Of a DNA stretch of 64,000 nucleotides, positions 8,573-16,902 are shown one piece after another. Source of the stretch: Persephonella marina EX-H1. GTDB taxonomy: Bacteria; Aquificota; Aquificia; Aquificales; Hydrogenothermaceae. The notes under the pieces were generated by a model, which saw nothing but the letters and a program-made list of their open reading frames with translations, had not been told where the DNA came from and did no database searches. The position numbers were made by a program, and so were the translations under genes. The stretch's first letter is position 1. Each line of letters starts with the position of its first letter. The stretch spans positions 562,672 to 626,671 of the forward strand of contig NC_012440.1 of NCBI RefSeq assembly GCF_000021565.1, read 5' to 3'.

Positions 8573-9708
8573 TTAATCTCACCTTTCCTTTTTCTTATAT
8601 ATGCTGGTATATCAAGGTTATCATAAGATATCTCGTTTATAATTGGTTTTGGTATTATCTCTTCCTTTTCCTCTTTGGACTCTTTTGGGATCTCAGTTAT
8701 CTTTCTGTGTATCTTTCTGTCAACTGTTCTTTTTATCTTAGGTTCTTCTTTTTCACCTTCAAAATCTGTAGCAACAACCGTTATTCTTATCTCGTCCTCT
8801 ATATCAGGATTTAATGAAGCCCCAAATATTATATGGGATTCCTCGTGGGCCTGTTCTCTAATCTGGGCGATAGCATCCTCAACATCCGAGTATGAAAGGT
8901 CCATACTTACCTCAACATTTATGAGCAGTCTTCTTGAACCCTGAATTGATGTTCCTTCAAGAAGTGGAGATGTTGTTGCTGATATAACAGCCTCTTCAAT
9001 CTTACTCTCTCCCCTTCCGCTTCCAACACCTATAAGCGCTTTTCCACCATTTTCCATAACAGTTTTTACATCGGCAAAATCAACGTTAACAAGACCTGGA
9101 ACAAGTATAAGGTCTGTTATTCCTCTTACAGCCTTGTAAAGTATGCCGTCAACAAGTTTGAAAGCCTCACCAAATGTGAATCTTTTTCCGGCTATAGTGG
9201 CAAGTTTCTGGTTATGTATAACTATATATGTATCCACAACATCTTTAAGTTTTTTCAGTCCTTCTTCAGCTAAATTTGCTCTTCTTGGTCCTTCAAAATC
9301 AAATGGTTTTGTAACTACGGCGACAGTTAAAATACCGAGCTCTTTTGCAGCCTGTGCAATAACAGGTGATGCTCCCGTCCCGGTACCACCTCCAAGTCCT
9401 GCGGCTATAAATACCATATCCGCCCCTTCCATAGCCTCTTTAATTGTCTCCAGGTTTTCCTTTGCTGCCTCTTCACCTATTTCAGGTTTTGAACCTGCAC
9501 CGAGTCCCCTTGTTACGCTCTCACCTATATGTATCTTATTGGGAACAGGCAGGGAGTTCAGATGCTGCATATCTGTGTTTATTATATATAGCTCAACATC
9601 CTGAAGACCTTCCTGGAACATTCTGGCTACAGCGTTACTTCCACCACCACCTACACCAAACACTTTAATCTTAGATGGGTTTTTTGAATCAAAATCAAAG
9701 TTATCCAT
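8569..9708 (-). CDS. ftsZ: Cell division GTPase FtsZ
   Basis: FtsZ is the bacterial tubulin that forms the division ring. The 379-residue protein has the GTP-binding start FGVGGGGSNAVARM, the tubulin signature GGGTGTGASP near residue 107, and the T7-loop region. A variable acidic/basic linker (about 315-360) follows. The C-terminal conserved peptide LDIPAYIRKRKG, which docks FtsA and other division proteins, is present. The start has AGGAGT upstream. It follows ftsA by 19 bases. Confidence 0.98.
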   Translation of the reverse strand: MDNFDFDSKNPSKIKVFGVGGGGSNAVARMFQEGLQDVELYIINTDMQHLNSLPVPNKIHIGESVTRGLGAGSKPEIGEEAAKENLETIKEAMEGADMVFIAAGLGGGTGTGASPVIAQAAKELGILTVAVVTKPFDFEGPRRANLAEEGLKKLKDVVDTYIVIHNQKLATIAGKRFTFGEAFKLVDGILYKAVRGITDLILVPGLVNVDFADVKTVMENGGKALIGVGSGRGESKIEEAVISATTSPLLEGTSIQGSRRLLINVEVSMDLSYSDVEDAIAQIREQAHEESHIIFGASLNPDIEDEIRITVVATDFEGEKEEPKIKRTVDRKIHRKITEIPKESKEEKEEIIPKPIINEISYDNLDIPAYIRKRKGEIN

Positions 9709-9727
9709 AACTACTCCTCCTGAAAAC

Positions 9728-10966
9728 CTAAAAAAGGTTCTTTAACTTTTCAACAAATGATTTAAACATACCAAAAATGTCTATCTCGGAACTTGTTTCA
9801 GATGGAGTCAGACTGTGTCCCTGTGAGTTACTTTTTGTGAAAAGAAGCATACCTATCGCTGTAGCGTACTGGGGAAAAGCTATCTTATCGCTGAAGCCTT
9901 TGTAATCCTTAGGTTTTCCTATTCTCACATCCATGCCTATAATGTTCTCAGCAAGTTCCTTTATGTCAGGTGTGTTTGAAACTCCACCTGTTAATACTAT
10001 ACCACCATTTATTTTATTTATAAAACCTGTTTCTTCAAGTTCATTTTTGACTATCTCAAATATCTCACTCAGCCTTGCTTCTATTGTGTCTACAAGTTCA
10101 AACTGCTCAATCTGGATCGGTTCTTCACTTCCTCTAGGGAAGACCTCTATAACGTGATTTTCAGAAAGATCAGCGATAGCACCACCATACTCAATTTTTA
10201 GGTTCTCAGCTTCCTCCTTTGATACCTTAAATCTGTGGGCTATATCCATGGTTACCTGATTACCACCTACAGGAAATGATCTTATATGATCAATACTTCC
10301 TTCCCTGTAAACAGCCATATCTGTTGTTCCTGCACCTATGTCAAGAACTACAATACCCATATCCTTCTCTTCAGGATATAAAACAGCTGAAGCAGATGCA
10401 ACGGGATTTGCAACAAAGTTTGCAACCCTGACACCTGAAGACTCTATCACTTTTTTAAGGTTTGTGTATGCATTTATCTTATCCAGGATTATATGAAATT
10501 TTCCTTCTATTTTAGATCCCACAAGACCTACAGGATCTATAATCTCATCCTCTTCATCAAGTATGTATTTTTTGGGTATTATATGTATGATCTCATAATT
10601 TTCCCTTGGGAGTTTTGATGCTACTTTTTCTATAAGATCATCTATATCATGCTGTGTTATCGTTTTCTGGGACATACCAAAGTCTGTTTTTTCAGAATCG
10701 TTTCTGCACTCAAGATGGTATCCACCAACATTTGCTATTACACTTGTTATCTTTGATCCTGCAGTTGATTCTGCCATATCAATCGCTTCTTTTATTGATC
10801 TTATAGCATCTGAAGGTTTATTTATTATCCCCTTCTCTATCCCTTTTGATTTTGATTCCCCAAAGGCAACTATATGAAGATCGCCAACGTCATCTATCTC
10901 ACCAACAAGTATAGTAATCTTTGAAGTTCCTATATCCAGTGCTACAACCATTCTATCTTTACTCAT
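9728..10966 (-). CDS. ftsA: Cell division protein FtsA (actin-like)
   Basis: FtsA tethers FtsZ filaments to the membrane. The 412-residue protein shows the actin-fold phosphate-1 loop VALDIGTSKITILVG, the phosphate-2 motif VLDIGAGTTDMAV and the adenosine motif GGIVLTGGVSNTPDIKEL. The C-terminus ends in the hydrophobic/basic stretch MFKSFVEKLKNLF, a typical amphipathic membrane-targeting helix. It lies 3 bases after ftsQ and directly before ftsZ. Confidence 0.97.
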   Translation of the reverse strand: MSKDRMVVALDIGTSKITILVGEIDDVGDLHIVAFGESKSKGIEKGIINKPSDAIRSIKEAIDMAESTAGSKITSVIANVGGYHLECRNDSEKTDFGMSQKTITQHDIDDLIEKVASKLPRENYEIIHIIPKKYILDEEDEIIDPVGLVGSKIEGKFHIILDKINAYTNLKKVIESSGVRVANFVANPVASASAVLYPEEKDMGIVVLDIGAGTTDMAVYREGSIDHIRSFPVGGNQVTMDIAHRFKVSKEEAENLKIEYGGAIADLSENHVIEVFPRGSEEPIQIEQFELVDTIEARLSEIFEIVKNELEETGFINKINGGIVLTGGVSNTPDIKELAENIIGMDVRIGKPKDYKGFSDKIAFPQYATAIGMLLFTKSNSQGHSLTPSETSSEIDIFGMFKSFVEKLKNLF

Positions 10967-10969
10967 TAC

Positions 10970-11653
10970 CTATCTCCTTACAACAATCATTGATTCAAAA
11001 CTCAGATTTATATAGGAAAACTCATTGATATCTCTATTTTTAAAAAAGATCTTACCCCTTCTTATACTTTTATCTAAATCTTCAGTACTGAAAACAACCG
11101 TTTTGTCATTCTCAAGCACGCAGCTTATCTGACTTTTATTAACTATATACTTCTTAACCTTAAATATTTTACTGAAATTCTCATTTATCTTTTTTATCTT
11201 CCTCAATTTTTCAGAACGGATACTATTATCATTATATATTACTTTAGGCAGATGGGATATATTTACATCCCTGTAGTACCTCATATCTATAGGAATTCCA
11301 TCTTCGTCAATGACCTGTTTTTTTCCTCTGTGGTAGATGACAGCAAAAGGTTTTCTCTCAAGTATTACGAGATCAACGCTCCCTACAAAAAGCCTGTTTA
11401 TCTGTACCTCTTTTACAAAGTTGTACTTTAAAAGCTCCTCCCTTACCTTTTCTTTGTTAAGGAAAAACCAGTTTTCCTTCTCAAAAATTCTTTTTATATC
11501 CTCTTTTTTAAATTTATCCGTTCCAAGAACTGTTACTTTTTTAACAGAAAATATCTCTTTTACTACAGGGATTGTTGGTGAGAAATATCCGAAAAGTGCA
11601 CAGATCAAAATCCATACTGAAAGAATAAAGATCTTTATCCTACCCGTCTTCAT
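10970..11653 (-). CDS. ftsQ: Cell division protein FtsQ/DivIB
   Basis: The 227-residue protein has a short basic N-terminus and one membrane helix (IKIFILSVWILICALFGYF). It then has a POTRA-like segment beginning VKKVTVLGTDKFKKEDI and a beta-rich periplasmic domain with the family-typical KPFAVIYHRGKKQVIDEDG. It bridges the division ring and the septal wall machinery. It overlaps ddl by 14 bases and precedes ftsA by 3 bases, the expected dcw order. Identification rests on topology, motif and context, since FtsQ sequences diverge widely. Confidence 0.93.
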   Translation of the reverse strand: MKTGRIKIFILSVWILICALFGYFSPTIPVVKEIFSVKKVTVLGTDKFKKEDIKRIFEKENWFFLNKEKVREELLKYNFVKEVQINRLFVGSVDLVILERKPFAVIYHRGKKQVIDEDGIPIDMRYYRDVNISHLPKVIYNDNSIRSEKLRKIKKINENFSKIFKVKKYIVNKSQISCVLENDKTVVFSTEDLDKSIRRGKIFFKNRDINEFSYINLSFESMIVVRR

Positions 11654-12554
11654 TTAAAGCACCTTCAATAATTTTTAAAATCAAACTTTCAAAATTTATG
11701 CCCTTTACAGCAGCTGCTTTTGGTATGAGGCTGTGGTCTGTAAGACCGGGAATCGTATTCACTTCTAAAAAATAAGGTTTATCTTTATCAAGTATAAAGT
11801 CAACCCTTGCTACACCTTTACATCCCAGAATGTTGTATATTTTCAGTGCTGTGTTCTGTATCTTTCTGTAAAGTGAAGATTCTATCTCTGCCGGACATAT
11901 ATATTCAGTCTCCTGAGAAATGTACTTGTTATAGTAATCGTAAAAACCTTCTTTTACTTTAATCTCTATAATATCAAGAGGCTCTCCATTTAAAATTCCT
12001 ACCGTTATCTCTCTACCTTTGATAAATCTCTCAATAATAACCTTACTGTCTATCTTTAATATCTCTCCAACAGCTTTCCCAAGCTGATCCTCATTTTCTA
12101 CGATTTTAACTCCTATTGATGATCCTTCGCTGTTTGGTTTTACAACGACAGGATATCCTAATCTCAGATCATTTATCTGATCTAAATTCTGGATTGTGTA
12201 GCCTTCAGGGACTGTTATCCCTTCAGCTTTCAGTATATCTTTTGTGAGTGATTTGTCCATACAGATTGCACTTGTTTTGAGATCGGATCCTGTGTATTTT
12301 ATACCTAGGAACTCCAGTACACCCTGAATTGTACCGTCCTCTCCTATCTTCCCATGAAGGGCGATAAATGCAAGATCTGGATTGTAATCGGTTATCTTTT
12401 TTATAAAATCCTTTCCTTCCGCAGGATCAAAAACACTGTACTGAAAACCAAGTTTTTTTAAGGCATTTTCTACAGCTTTTCCAGATTTTATGGAAATCTC
12501 TCTTTCAGAAGAAGACCCTCCATATAAGAGTGCTATTTTGAGCTTATTCAACAA
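11640..12554 (-). CDS. ddl: D-alanine-D-alanine ligase
   Basis: Ddl joins two D-Ala for peptidoglycan. The open frame extends to 12572, but I place the start at TTG 12554 (304 residues, MLNKLKIALLYGGSSSEREI). GAAGGA lies eight bases upstream of that codon, and the upstream TTG at 12572 has no ribosome site. ATP-grasp features include KPNSEGSSIGVK, the GREITVGIL segment, RVDFILD, and the terminal ligand motif FLEVNTIPGLTDHSL. The gene overlaps the murB end by 11 bases. Confidence 0.95.
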   Translation of the reverse strand: MLNKLKIALLYGGSSSEREISIKSGKAVENALKKLGFQYSVFDPAEGKDFIKKITDYNPDLAFIALHGKIGEDGTIQGVLEFLGIKYTGSDLKTSAICMDKSLTKDILKAEGITVPEGYTIQNLDQINDLRLGYPVVVKPNSEGSSIGVKIVENEDQLGKAVGEILKIDSKVIIERFIKGREITVGILNGEPLDIIEIKVKEGFYDYYNKYISQETEYICPAEIESSLYRKIQNTALKIYNILGCKGVARVDFILDKDKPYFLEVNTIPGLTDHSLIPKAAAVKGINFESLILKIIEGALNEDG

Positions 12555-13410
12555 TCCTGATTTCCTTCTCAAGTTTTATTCCAAAATATTCTCCCACTAA
12601 CTTTTCGGCAGTTTCCAGCAGTTTCTTTAACTGATCGTAACTTCCATGACCGTAATTTACTGTAAAGTTTGCATGCTTTTCTGAAAAACCAACATCCCCC
12701 ACTCTGAATCCTTTAAGTCCAGCTTTATCAAGTAGATAACCTGCAGATATACCGTCAGGATTTTTAAAGGTGGATCCTGATGTTGGAAGATCAAGGGGCT
12801 GTTTTATATTTCTCTCCTTAAGATGTTCCTTTATGATCTGTGGTATATTCCTTTTTGATTTTCTTAGCTTTATCTTTACTCTGTATATAAAGCCCTCTTT
12901 CTGAAACTGGGTGTATCTGTACCCGTAATCTATCTCATCTTTAGATGAGACAGTAAGTTTTCCCTCACTGTCTATCCATTCAACCTGTTCAACAATATCA
13001 AATATCTCAGATCCAAATGCTCCAGCATTCATAGCGACAGCACCACCTACCGAAGCTGGTATTCCCGATAGATTCTCAAACCCTTCAAGATTGTATCTTT
13101 TAACCAAACTCACCAGTGTTTTAAAACTGACACCCGCTTCAGCTGTTATTACGGCGTGATCTTCAGATCTTTCTATCTCATACCTTTTGAGTTTTGATGT
13201 TGATACAAACAGATGATCAAGAATGCCGTCCCTGAAAACTGTGTTACTCCCCACACCAAGGGGAATTATCTTTTTTCCGCTGTCCTGTGATATCTTCAAA
13301 AGCTGTATAATATCTTCAACACTTTTTGGAAAGTAAACCCTTTTAGCTGTTCCACCGATTCTTATAGTACACAGCTTCGACAGGTCAACATTCTCTTCAT
13401 AATCTATCAT
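12544..13410 (-). CDS. murB: UDP-N-acetylenolpyruvoylglucosamine reductase
   Basis: MurB reduces the enolpyruvyl group to give UDP-MurNAc using FAD and NADPH. The 288-residue length and the motif set fit the type II enzyme. TIRIGGTAKRVYFPKSVEDI and PLGVGSNTVFRDG form the FAD domain. GIPASVGGAVAMNAGAFG and the catalytic-Ser region PTSGSTFKNPDG follow. It overlaps the murG end by 14 bases and ddl by 11. murC, which in many bacteria precedes murB, is not here. Confidence 0.97.
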   Translation of the reverse strand: MIDYEENVDLSKLCTIRIGGTAKRVYFPKSVEDIIQLLKISQDSGKKIIPLGVGSNTVFRDGILDHLFVSTSKLKRYEIERSEDHAVITAEAGVSFKTLVSLVKRYNLEGFENLSGIPASVGGAVAMNAGAFGSEIFDIVEQVEWIDSEGKLTVSSKDEIDYGYRYTQFQKEGFIYRVKIKLRKSKRNIPQIIKEHLKERNIKQPLDLPTSGSTFKNPDGISAGYLLDKAGLKGFRVGDVGFSEKHANFTVNYGHGSYDQLKKLLETAEKLVGEYFGIKLEKEIRIVE

Positions 13411-14449
13411 TCTCTATCTCTTTTAAAATTTTTTCTGCTGTATCAATAATACTATACTTTTTTATATTTCCCTGACTGTTTTTGTCCAGATATTCTCTAA
13501 TTTTTTTGTATAATAGCTCATCATCTAACTGATCATCCCTTATAATCTCAGCCTCACCTTTCTCTTCAAGCCATCTTACATTATAAAACTGATGATCTGA
13601 TGCTGCGTAAGGATATGGAACAAAGATAGCAGGTTTCCCGTAGTATACTATCTCCCAGACACTTCCAGCTCCTGCCCTTGATACCACTAGATCAGCAGCA
13701 GAGTATAAAACTCCCATCCTGTCGTAATACCTGTATATCTTTACATTCTCATTATTACTTGTATCTGTATACCCTTTTCCTGCAATAATTATAAACTGAA
13801 CATCCTTCATTCTCCCAGCCACTTTAAGGGCTGTTTCTGTAAGTTTTTTTGCTCCCTGACTTCCCCCAAAAACAAGGACTGTTTTTCTTTCACTGTCTAC
13901 ACCTAAAATATCCCTTGCTCTCTCTTTCCCAAGCTCTTTATCTTCAATAATATCCTTTCTCAGCGGAAAACCTGTAAGAACAGTTTTTTCTGCCGGGAAA
14001 TACCTTCTTGAGTGGTCAAATGTTATGAATACCTTTTTTGCAAACTTTGATAGTAAAAGGTTCGTGTAGGAAGGAACGGAGTTCTGTTCGTGTATGTAAA
14101 GATCCTTACCTGTCAGTAATGCTGATAACCCAAGTGGCAGGGATGCATACCCGCCAAATGTTATAACAAATTCAGGATCTTCCCTTTTTATAATACTTCT
14201 TATGCTTAGAGCTGTTTTTAAAAGCTTGAGTGATGAGACTATCTTACCTTTGAAAGATCTTCCCCTTACCCCTTTTATGTCATAAAGAAACACTTTTTCC
14301 GCTGGAAACTTTTTCTTCCCCTCTATACCGTTTTCTGTCCCAAAGTAGTACACACTGTATCCATTTTCTTTTAACTTTTCTGCAACCGAGACTGCAGGAT
14401 AGAAATGTCCTCCTGTTCCGCCTCCTGCTATAAAAACCTTACCTTTCAA
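13397..14449 (-). CDS. murG: UDP-GlcNAc:lipid I N-acetylglucosaminyltransferase
   Basis: MurG converts lipid I to lipid II on the inner face of the membrane. The 350-residue protein starts with the glycine-rich loop AGGGTGGHFYPAVSVAEKL. It has the second-domain loop VFGGSQGAKKL and the donor-binding segment SRAGAGSVWEIVYYGKPAIF. It overlaps ftsW by 4 bases and murB by 14 bases, so translation is coupled across the cluster. Confidence 0.97.
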   Translation of the reverse strand: MKGKVFIAGGGTGGHFYPAVSVAEKLKENGYSVYYFGTENGIEGKKKFPAEKVFLYDIKGVRGRSFKGKIVSSLKLLKTALSIRSIIKREDPEFVITFGGYASLPLGLSALLTGKDLYIHEQNSVPSYTNLLLSKFAKKVFITFDHSRRYFPAEKTVLTGFPLRKDIIEDKELGKERARDILGVDSERKTVLVFGGSQGAKKLTETALKVAGRMKDVQFIIIAGKGYTDTSNNENVKIYRYYDRMGVLYSAADLVVSRAGAGSVWEIVYYGKPAIFVPYPYAASDHQFYNVRWLEEKGEAEIIRDDQLDDELLYKKIREYLDKNSQGNIKKYSIIDTAEKILKEIENDRL

Positions 14450-15564
14450 TGCAGTCTCCTGTGGAAAGCTGTTTTAACAGGTTCTTTTGATAATCTTAAC
14501 AGTATCCCTGCAGAAAGGGACATAACAAACAGTGAGGTCCCCCCATAACTTACAAATGGAAGGGTAAAGCCTGTTGGTGGAAGAAGGCTTGTATTAACTG
14601 CAAAATGGAAAAATGCCTGAATGACTATCAGAAATGTCAAGCCAACTCCAAGAACCTGAGAAAATCTGTCCTCAAGCTTTATACTTATATTTATACCCTT
14701 CAGGAGTATAACAAGGAATATTATCACAAGAAATGAAGCTCCTAAGAATCCAGTCTCCTCTCCTATAAGGGCGTATATATAGTCTGTATGTATCTCAGGA
14801 AGATATCTGAGCTTCTGAGTTCCAGCTCCAATCCCTTCACCTGTTAAACCACCTTTAGAGAACGCAAGTATAGACTGGAAAACCTGATAGCTGAACTGTT
14901 CCTTATATCCCATAGGATCGATCAGAGCCAGTATTCTTTTGTATGCGTATTCGGATGAGAAAAATATATACAGGAAAACAGGTACTGCAACTACCGGGAA
15001 TATTACAAGTTTTTTCCAGTCAAAGTTGGCAGAAAACATTATCAGAAATGTGAGTATAAGTATAAAAAATGCAGCACCTTTATGAGGTTCAACAAGTATA
15101 AGAGCCGAGATTAAAGCAGGAACAGTAATTGCAGATATTATAGCCTCCCAGCTTTTAAGATACTTTTCCTTCCTGTGGATAAAGTTTGCAAGGAATAGAA
15201 CTGTTGATATCTTTGCCAGCTCTGAAGGCTGAAACTTAAAAAAACCTAAATCTAACCATCGTTTAACGGATGTTCCCTTTATCTCTGCAGGAAATATGAG
15301 AACCATTACAAGAAGTACTATGCTGATAATAACAGCTGGATATGAGATCTTCTTCCAGAAGTTTACAGGTGTAAGGTATGAAGCTACCATAACTGAGAAG
15401 CCTATAAATACCCACAGTATCTCTTTTTTTAGATAGAGATAAGGATCTTTATTGTTTATAAGTGAAGGGACTGATGTTGCACTGAAAACAAAAACTATAC
15501 CGTATATAAAAAGAATTATGAAACACAGGAGAAGTATCCTGTCAAAATAAAAATCCCTAACCAT
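14446..15564 (-). CDS. ftsW: Septal peptidoglycan glycosyltransferase FtsW (SEDS family)
   Basis: The 372-residue polytopic protein has about ten hydrophobic segments and SEDS motifs: KRWLDLGFFKFQPSELAK, the conserved VEPHKGAAFFI (family VxxQPDxGT region, here with H-K-G), and the C-terminal PPTGFTLPFVSYGGTSLFV. FtsW polymerises lipid II at the septum with a class b PBP. It could in principle be RodA, but the murG/murD neighbours favour FtsW. It overlaps murD by 8 bases and murG by 4. Confidence 0.93.
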   Translation of the reverse strand: MVRDFYFDRILLLCFIILFIYGIVFVFSATSVPSLINNKDPYLYLKKEILWVFIGFSVMVASYLTPVNFWKKISYPAVIISIVLLVMVLIFPAEIKGTSVKRWLDLGFFKFQPSELAKISTVLFLANFIHRKEKYLKSWEAIISAITVPALISALILVEPHKGAAFFILILTFLIMFSANFDWKKLVIFPVVAVPVFLYIFFSSEYAYKRILALIDPMGYKEQFSYQVFQSILAFSKGGLTGEGIGAGTQKLRYLPEIHTDYIYALIGEETGFLGASFLVIIFLVILLKGINISIKLEDRFSQVLGVGLTFLIVIQAFFHFAVNTSLLPPTGFTLPFVSYGGTSLFVMSLSAGILLRLSKEPVKTAFHRRLH

Positions 15565-16816
15565 CCTTTAATTTCCTTACTATACTTTTAAATATTTCCC
15601 CCCTTTCCTGGTAGTTTTTGAACATATCAAAACTTGCACAGCCGGGAGATAGAAGTATCACATCTCCTTTTTCGGCTTTTTTAAATGCGGTGTTAACAGC
15701 ATCTTCTAAACTTTCCTTGATCTCAGCCTTAACATAATCCTTTATCATACTGTAGATACTTTTCCTGTCCCTCCCTATGATAAAAACTTCCTTTACTGAG
15801 TTTAAAAGCTCATCCCTGAGATCTGAGAAATCGCCACCTTTGTTTATACCACCTGTTATAAGTATCACTCTTTTCCCATCAAAACTCTGGACAGCCTTCT
15901 TGACAGCCTGGACTGTTGTTGCTTTAGAGTCGTTGTAAAAATCAACACCATTTATACTCCCCACATACTCCATTCTGTGAGGTAGAGGTTTGAAGCTCTT
16001 TAATCTCTCCTCTATCGTTTCAGGATCAATGCCGTAAATGTATGCTGTTACAACTGATGCCATAATATTCTGAATGTTATGGATACCTTTTAGATGGATA
16101 TCAGATAGTCCGAACTTGAATTTAAAGCCGTTTATTTTTAAAACTATTTCCGAACCATCATAGTACGCCCCTTCAAGATTGTCAGGGAGAGGTGACAGTG
16201 AGAAATAGTACCTTTTTCCTTTTTTTGGGGTGTTTCTTACAACCTGATCATCAAAATTCAGAACGGCAGGATCTTCCTCTTTCATATTCCTGAAAAGTCT
16301 GTACTTTGAAAGTCTGTAATGTAAAAGCTTCTTATGCCAGTCAAGATGATCAGGATAAAAATTTAGGAATACAGCGATATCAGGCCTGAACATCTCTGTT
16401 GAGTAAATCTGGAAGGAAGAAAGCTCTAAAACAACTGTATCTTTCCCTTCTGAAACTATATCACTGAAAGGAGTACCGTAATTACCACCTATATCAGCTT
16501 TTTCTTCCCCTATTATATGGTGTATAAGTTTTGATGTTGTTGATTTTCCATCTGTACCAGTAACAGCTATTACACTTCCATCAAAAAATCTGTAAGAAAA
16601 CTCTATCTCCCCTACAACAGGTATCTTTCTTATTCTTGCTTCTTTATAAATCCTGTGAAAAAAAGGGATTCCAGGAGATACAACTATAAGATCAGTATTC
16701 TCAAGTAGGTCTGTGTTGAAATCTGTATCATCCGTTATTTTATAGGGTATACTCTTTTTCTTTAAAAGCCTTTCAACCCCTTTACCTGTTTTTCCCTTAC
16801 CGTAAATGAGAATCAA
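15557..16816 (-). CDS. murD: UDP-N-acetylmuramoylalanine-D-glutamate ligase
   Basis: MurD adds D-Glu to UDP-MurNAc-L-Ala. The 419-residue protein shows an N-terminal Rossmann-like UDP domain, the Mur-ligase ATP loop VTGTDGKSTTSKLIHHII, the conserved NFYPDHLDWH and the motif YNDSKATTVQAVKKAV. It is the first gene of the minus-strand dcw run. Its start lies 44 bases from the divergent pyruvate carboxylase gene. Confidence 0.96.
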   Translation of the reverse strand: MILIYGKGKTGKGVERLLKKKSIPYKITDDTDFNTDLLENTDLIVVSPGIPFFHRIYKEARIRKIPVVGEIEFSYRFFDGSVIAVTGTDGKSTTSKLIHHIIGEEKADIGGNYGTPFSDIVSEGKDTVVLELSSFQIYSTEMFRPDIAVFLNFYPDHLDWHKKLLHYRLSKYRLFRNMKEEDPAVLNFDDQVVRNTPKKGKRYYFSLSPLPDNLEGAYYDGSEIVLKINGFKFKFGLSDIHLKGIHNIQNIMASVVTAYIYGIDPETIEERLKSFKPLPHRMEYVGSINGVDFYNDSKATTVQAVKKAVQSFDGKRVILITGGINKGGDFSDLRDELLNSVKEVFIIGRDRKSIYSMIKDYVKAEIKESLEDAVNTAFKKAEKGDVILLSPGCASFDMFKNYQERGEIFKSIVRKLKDG

Positions 16817-16830
16817 TTAAAAACCCTTAA

Positions 16831-16858
16831 TTTTCATATTTCCAAAATATTGTATAAT
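16831..16858 (+). promoter_or_regulatory. Sigma-70-type promoter of the pycB gene
   Basis: A perfect -10 hexamer TATAAT (16853-16858) has TTTTCA (four of six matches to TTGACA) 16 bases upstream. Transcription would start near 16865, inside the open frame upstream of ATG 16903. This supports the internal start chosen for the following gene. Confidence 0.5.
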
Positions 16859-16902
16859 ATATGAAATCTTTTGAGGGTAACAATTATTTAGGGAGAAACA
16901 GA

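Noticed and set aside
9143-9604. Long frame opposite ftsZ
   Set aside because: It lies entirely antisense to ftsZ, has a Ser/Pro-rich composition typical of shadow frames and no ribosome site.
16861-16902. Upstream start of pycB
   Set aside because: The ATG directly follows a TATAAT box and has no ribosome site; ATG 16903 has one.
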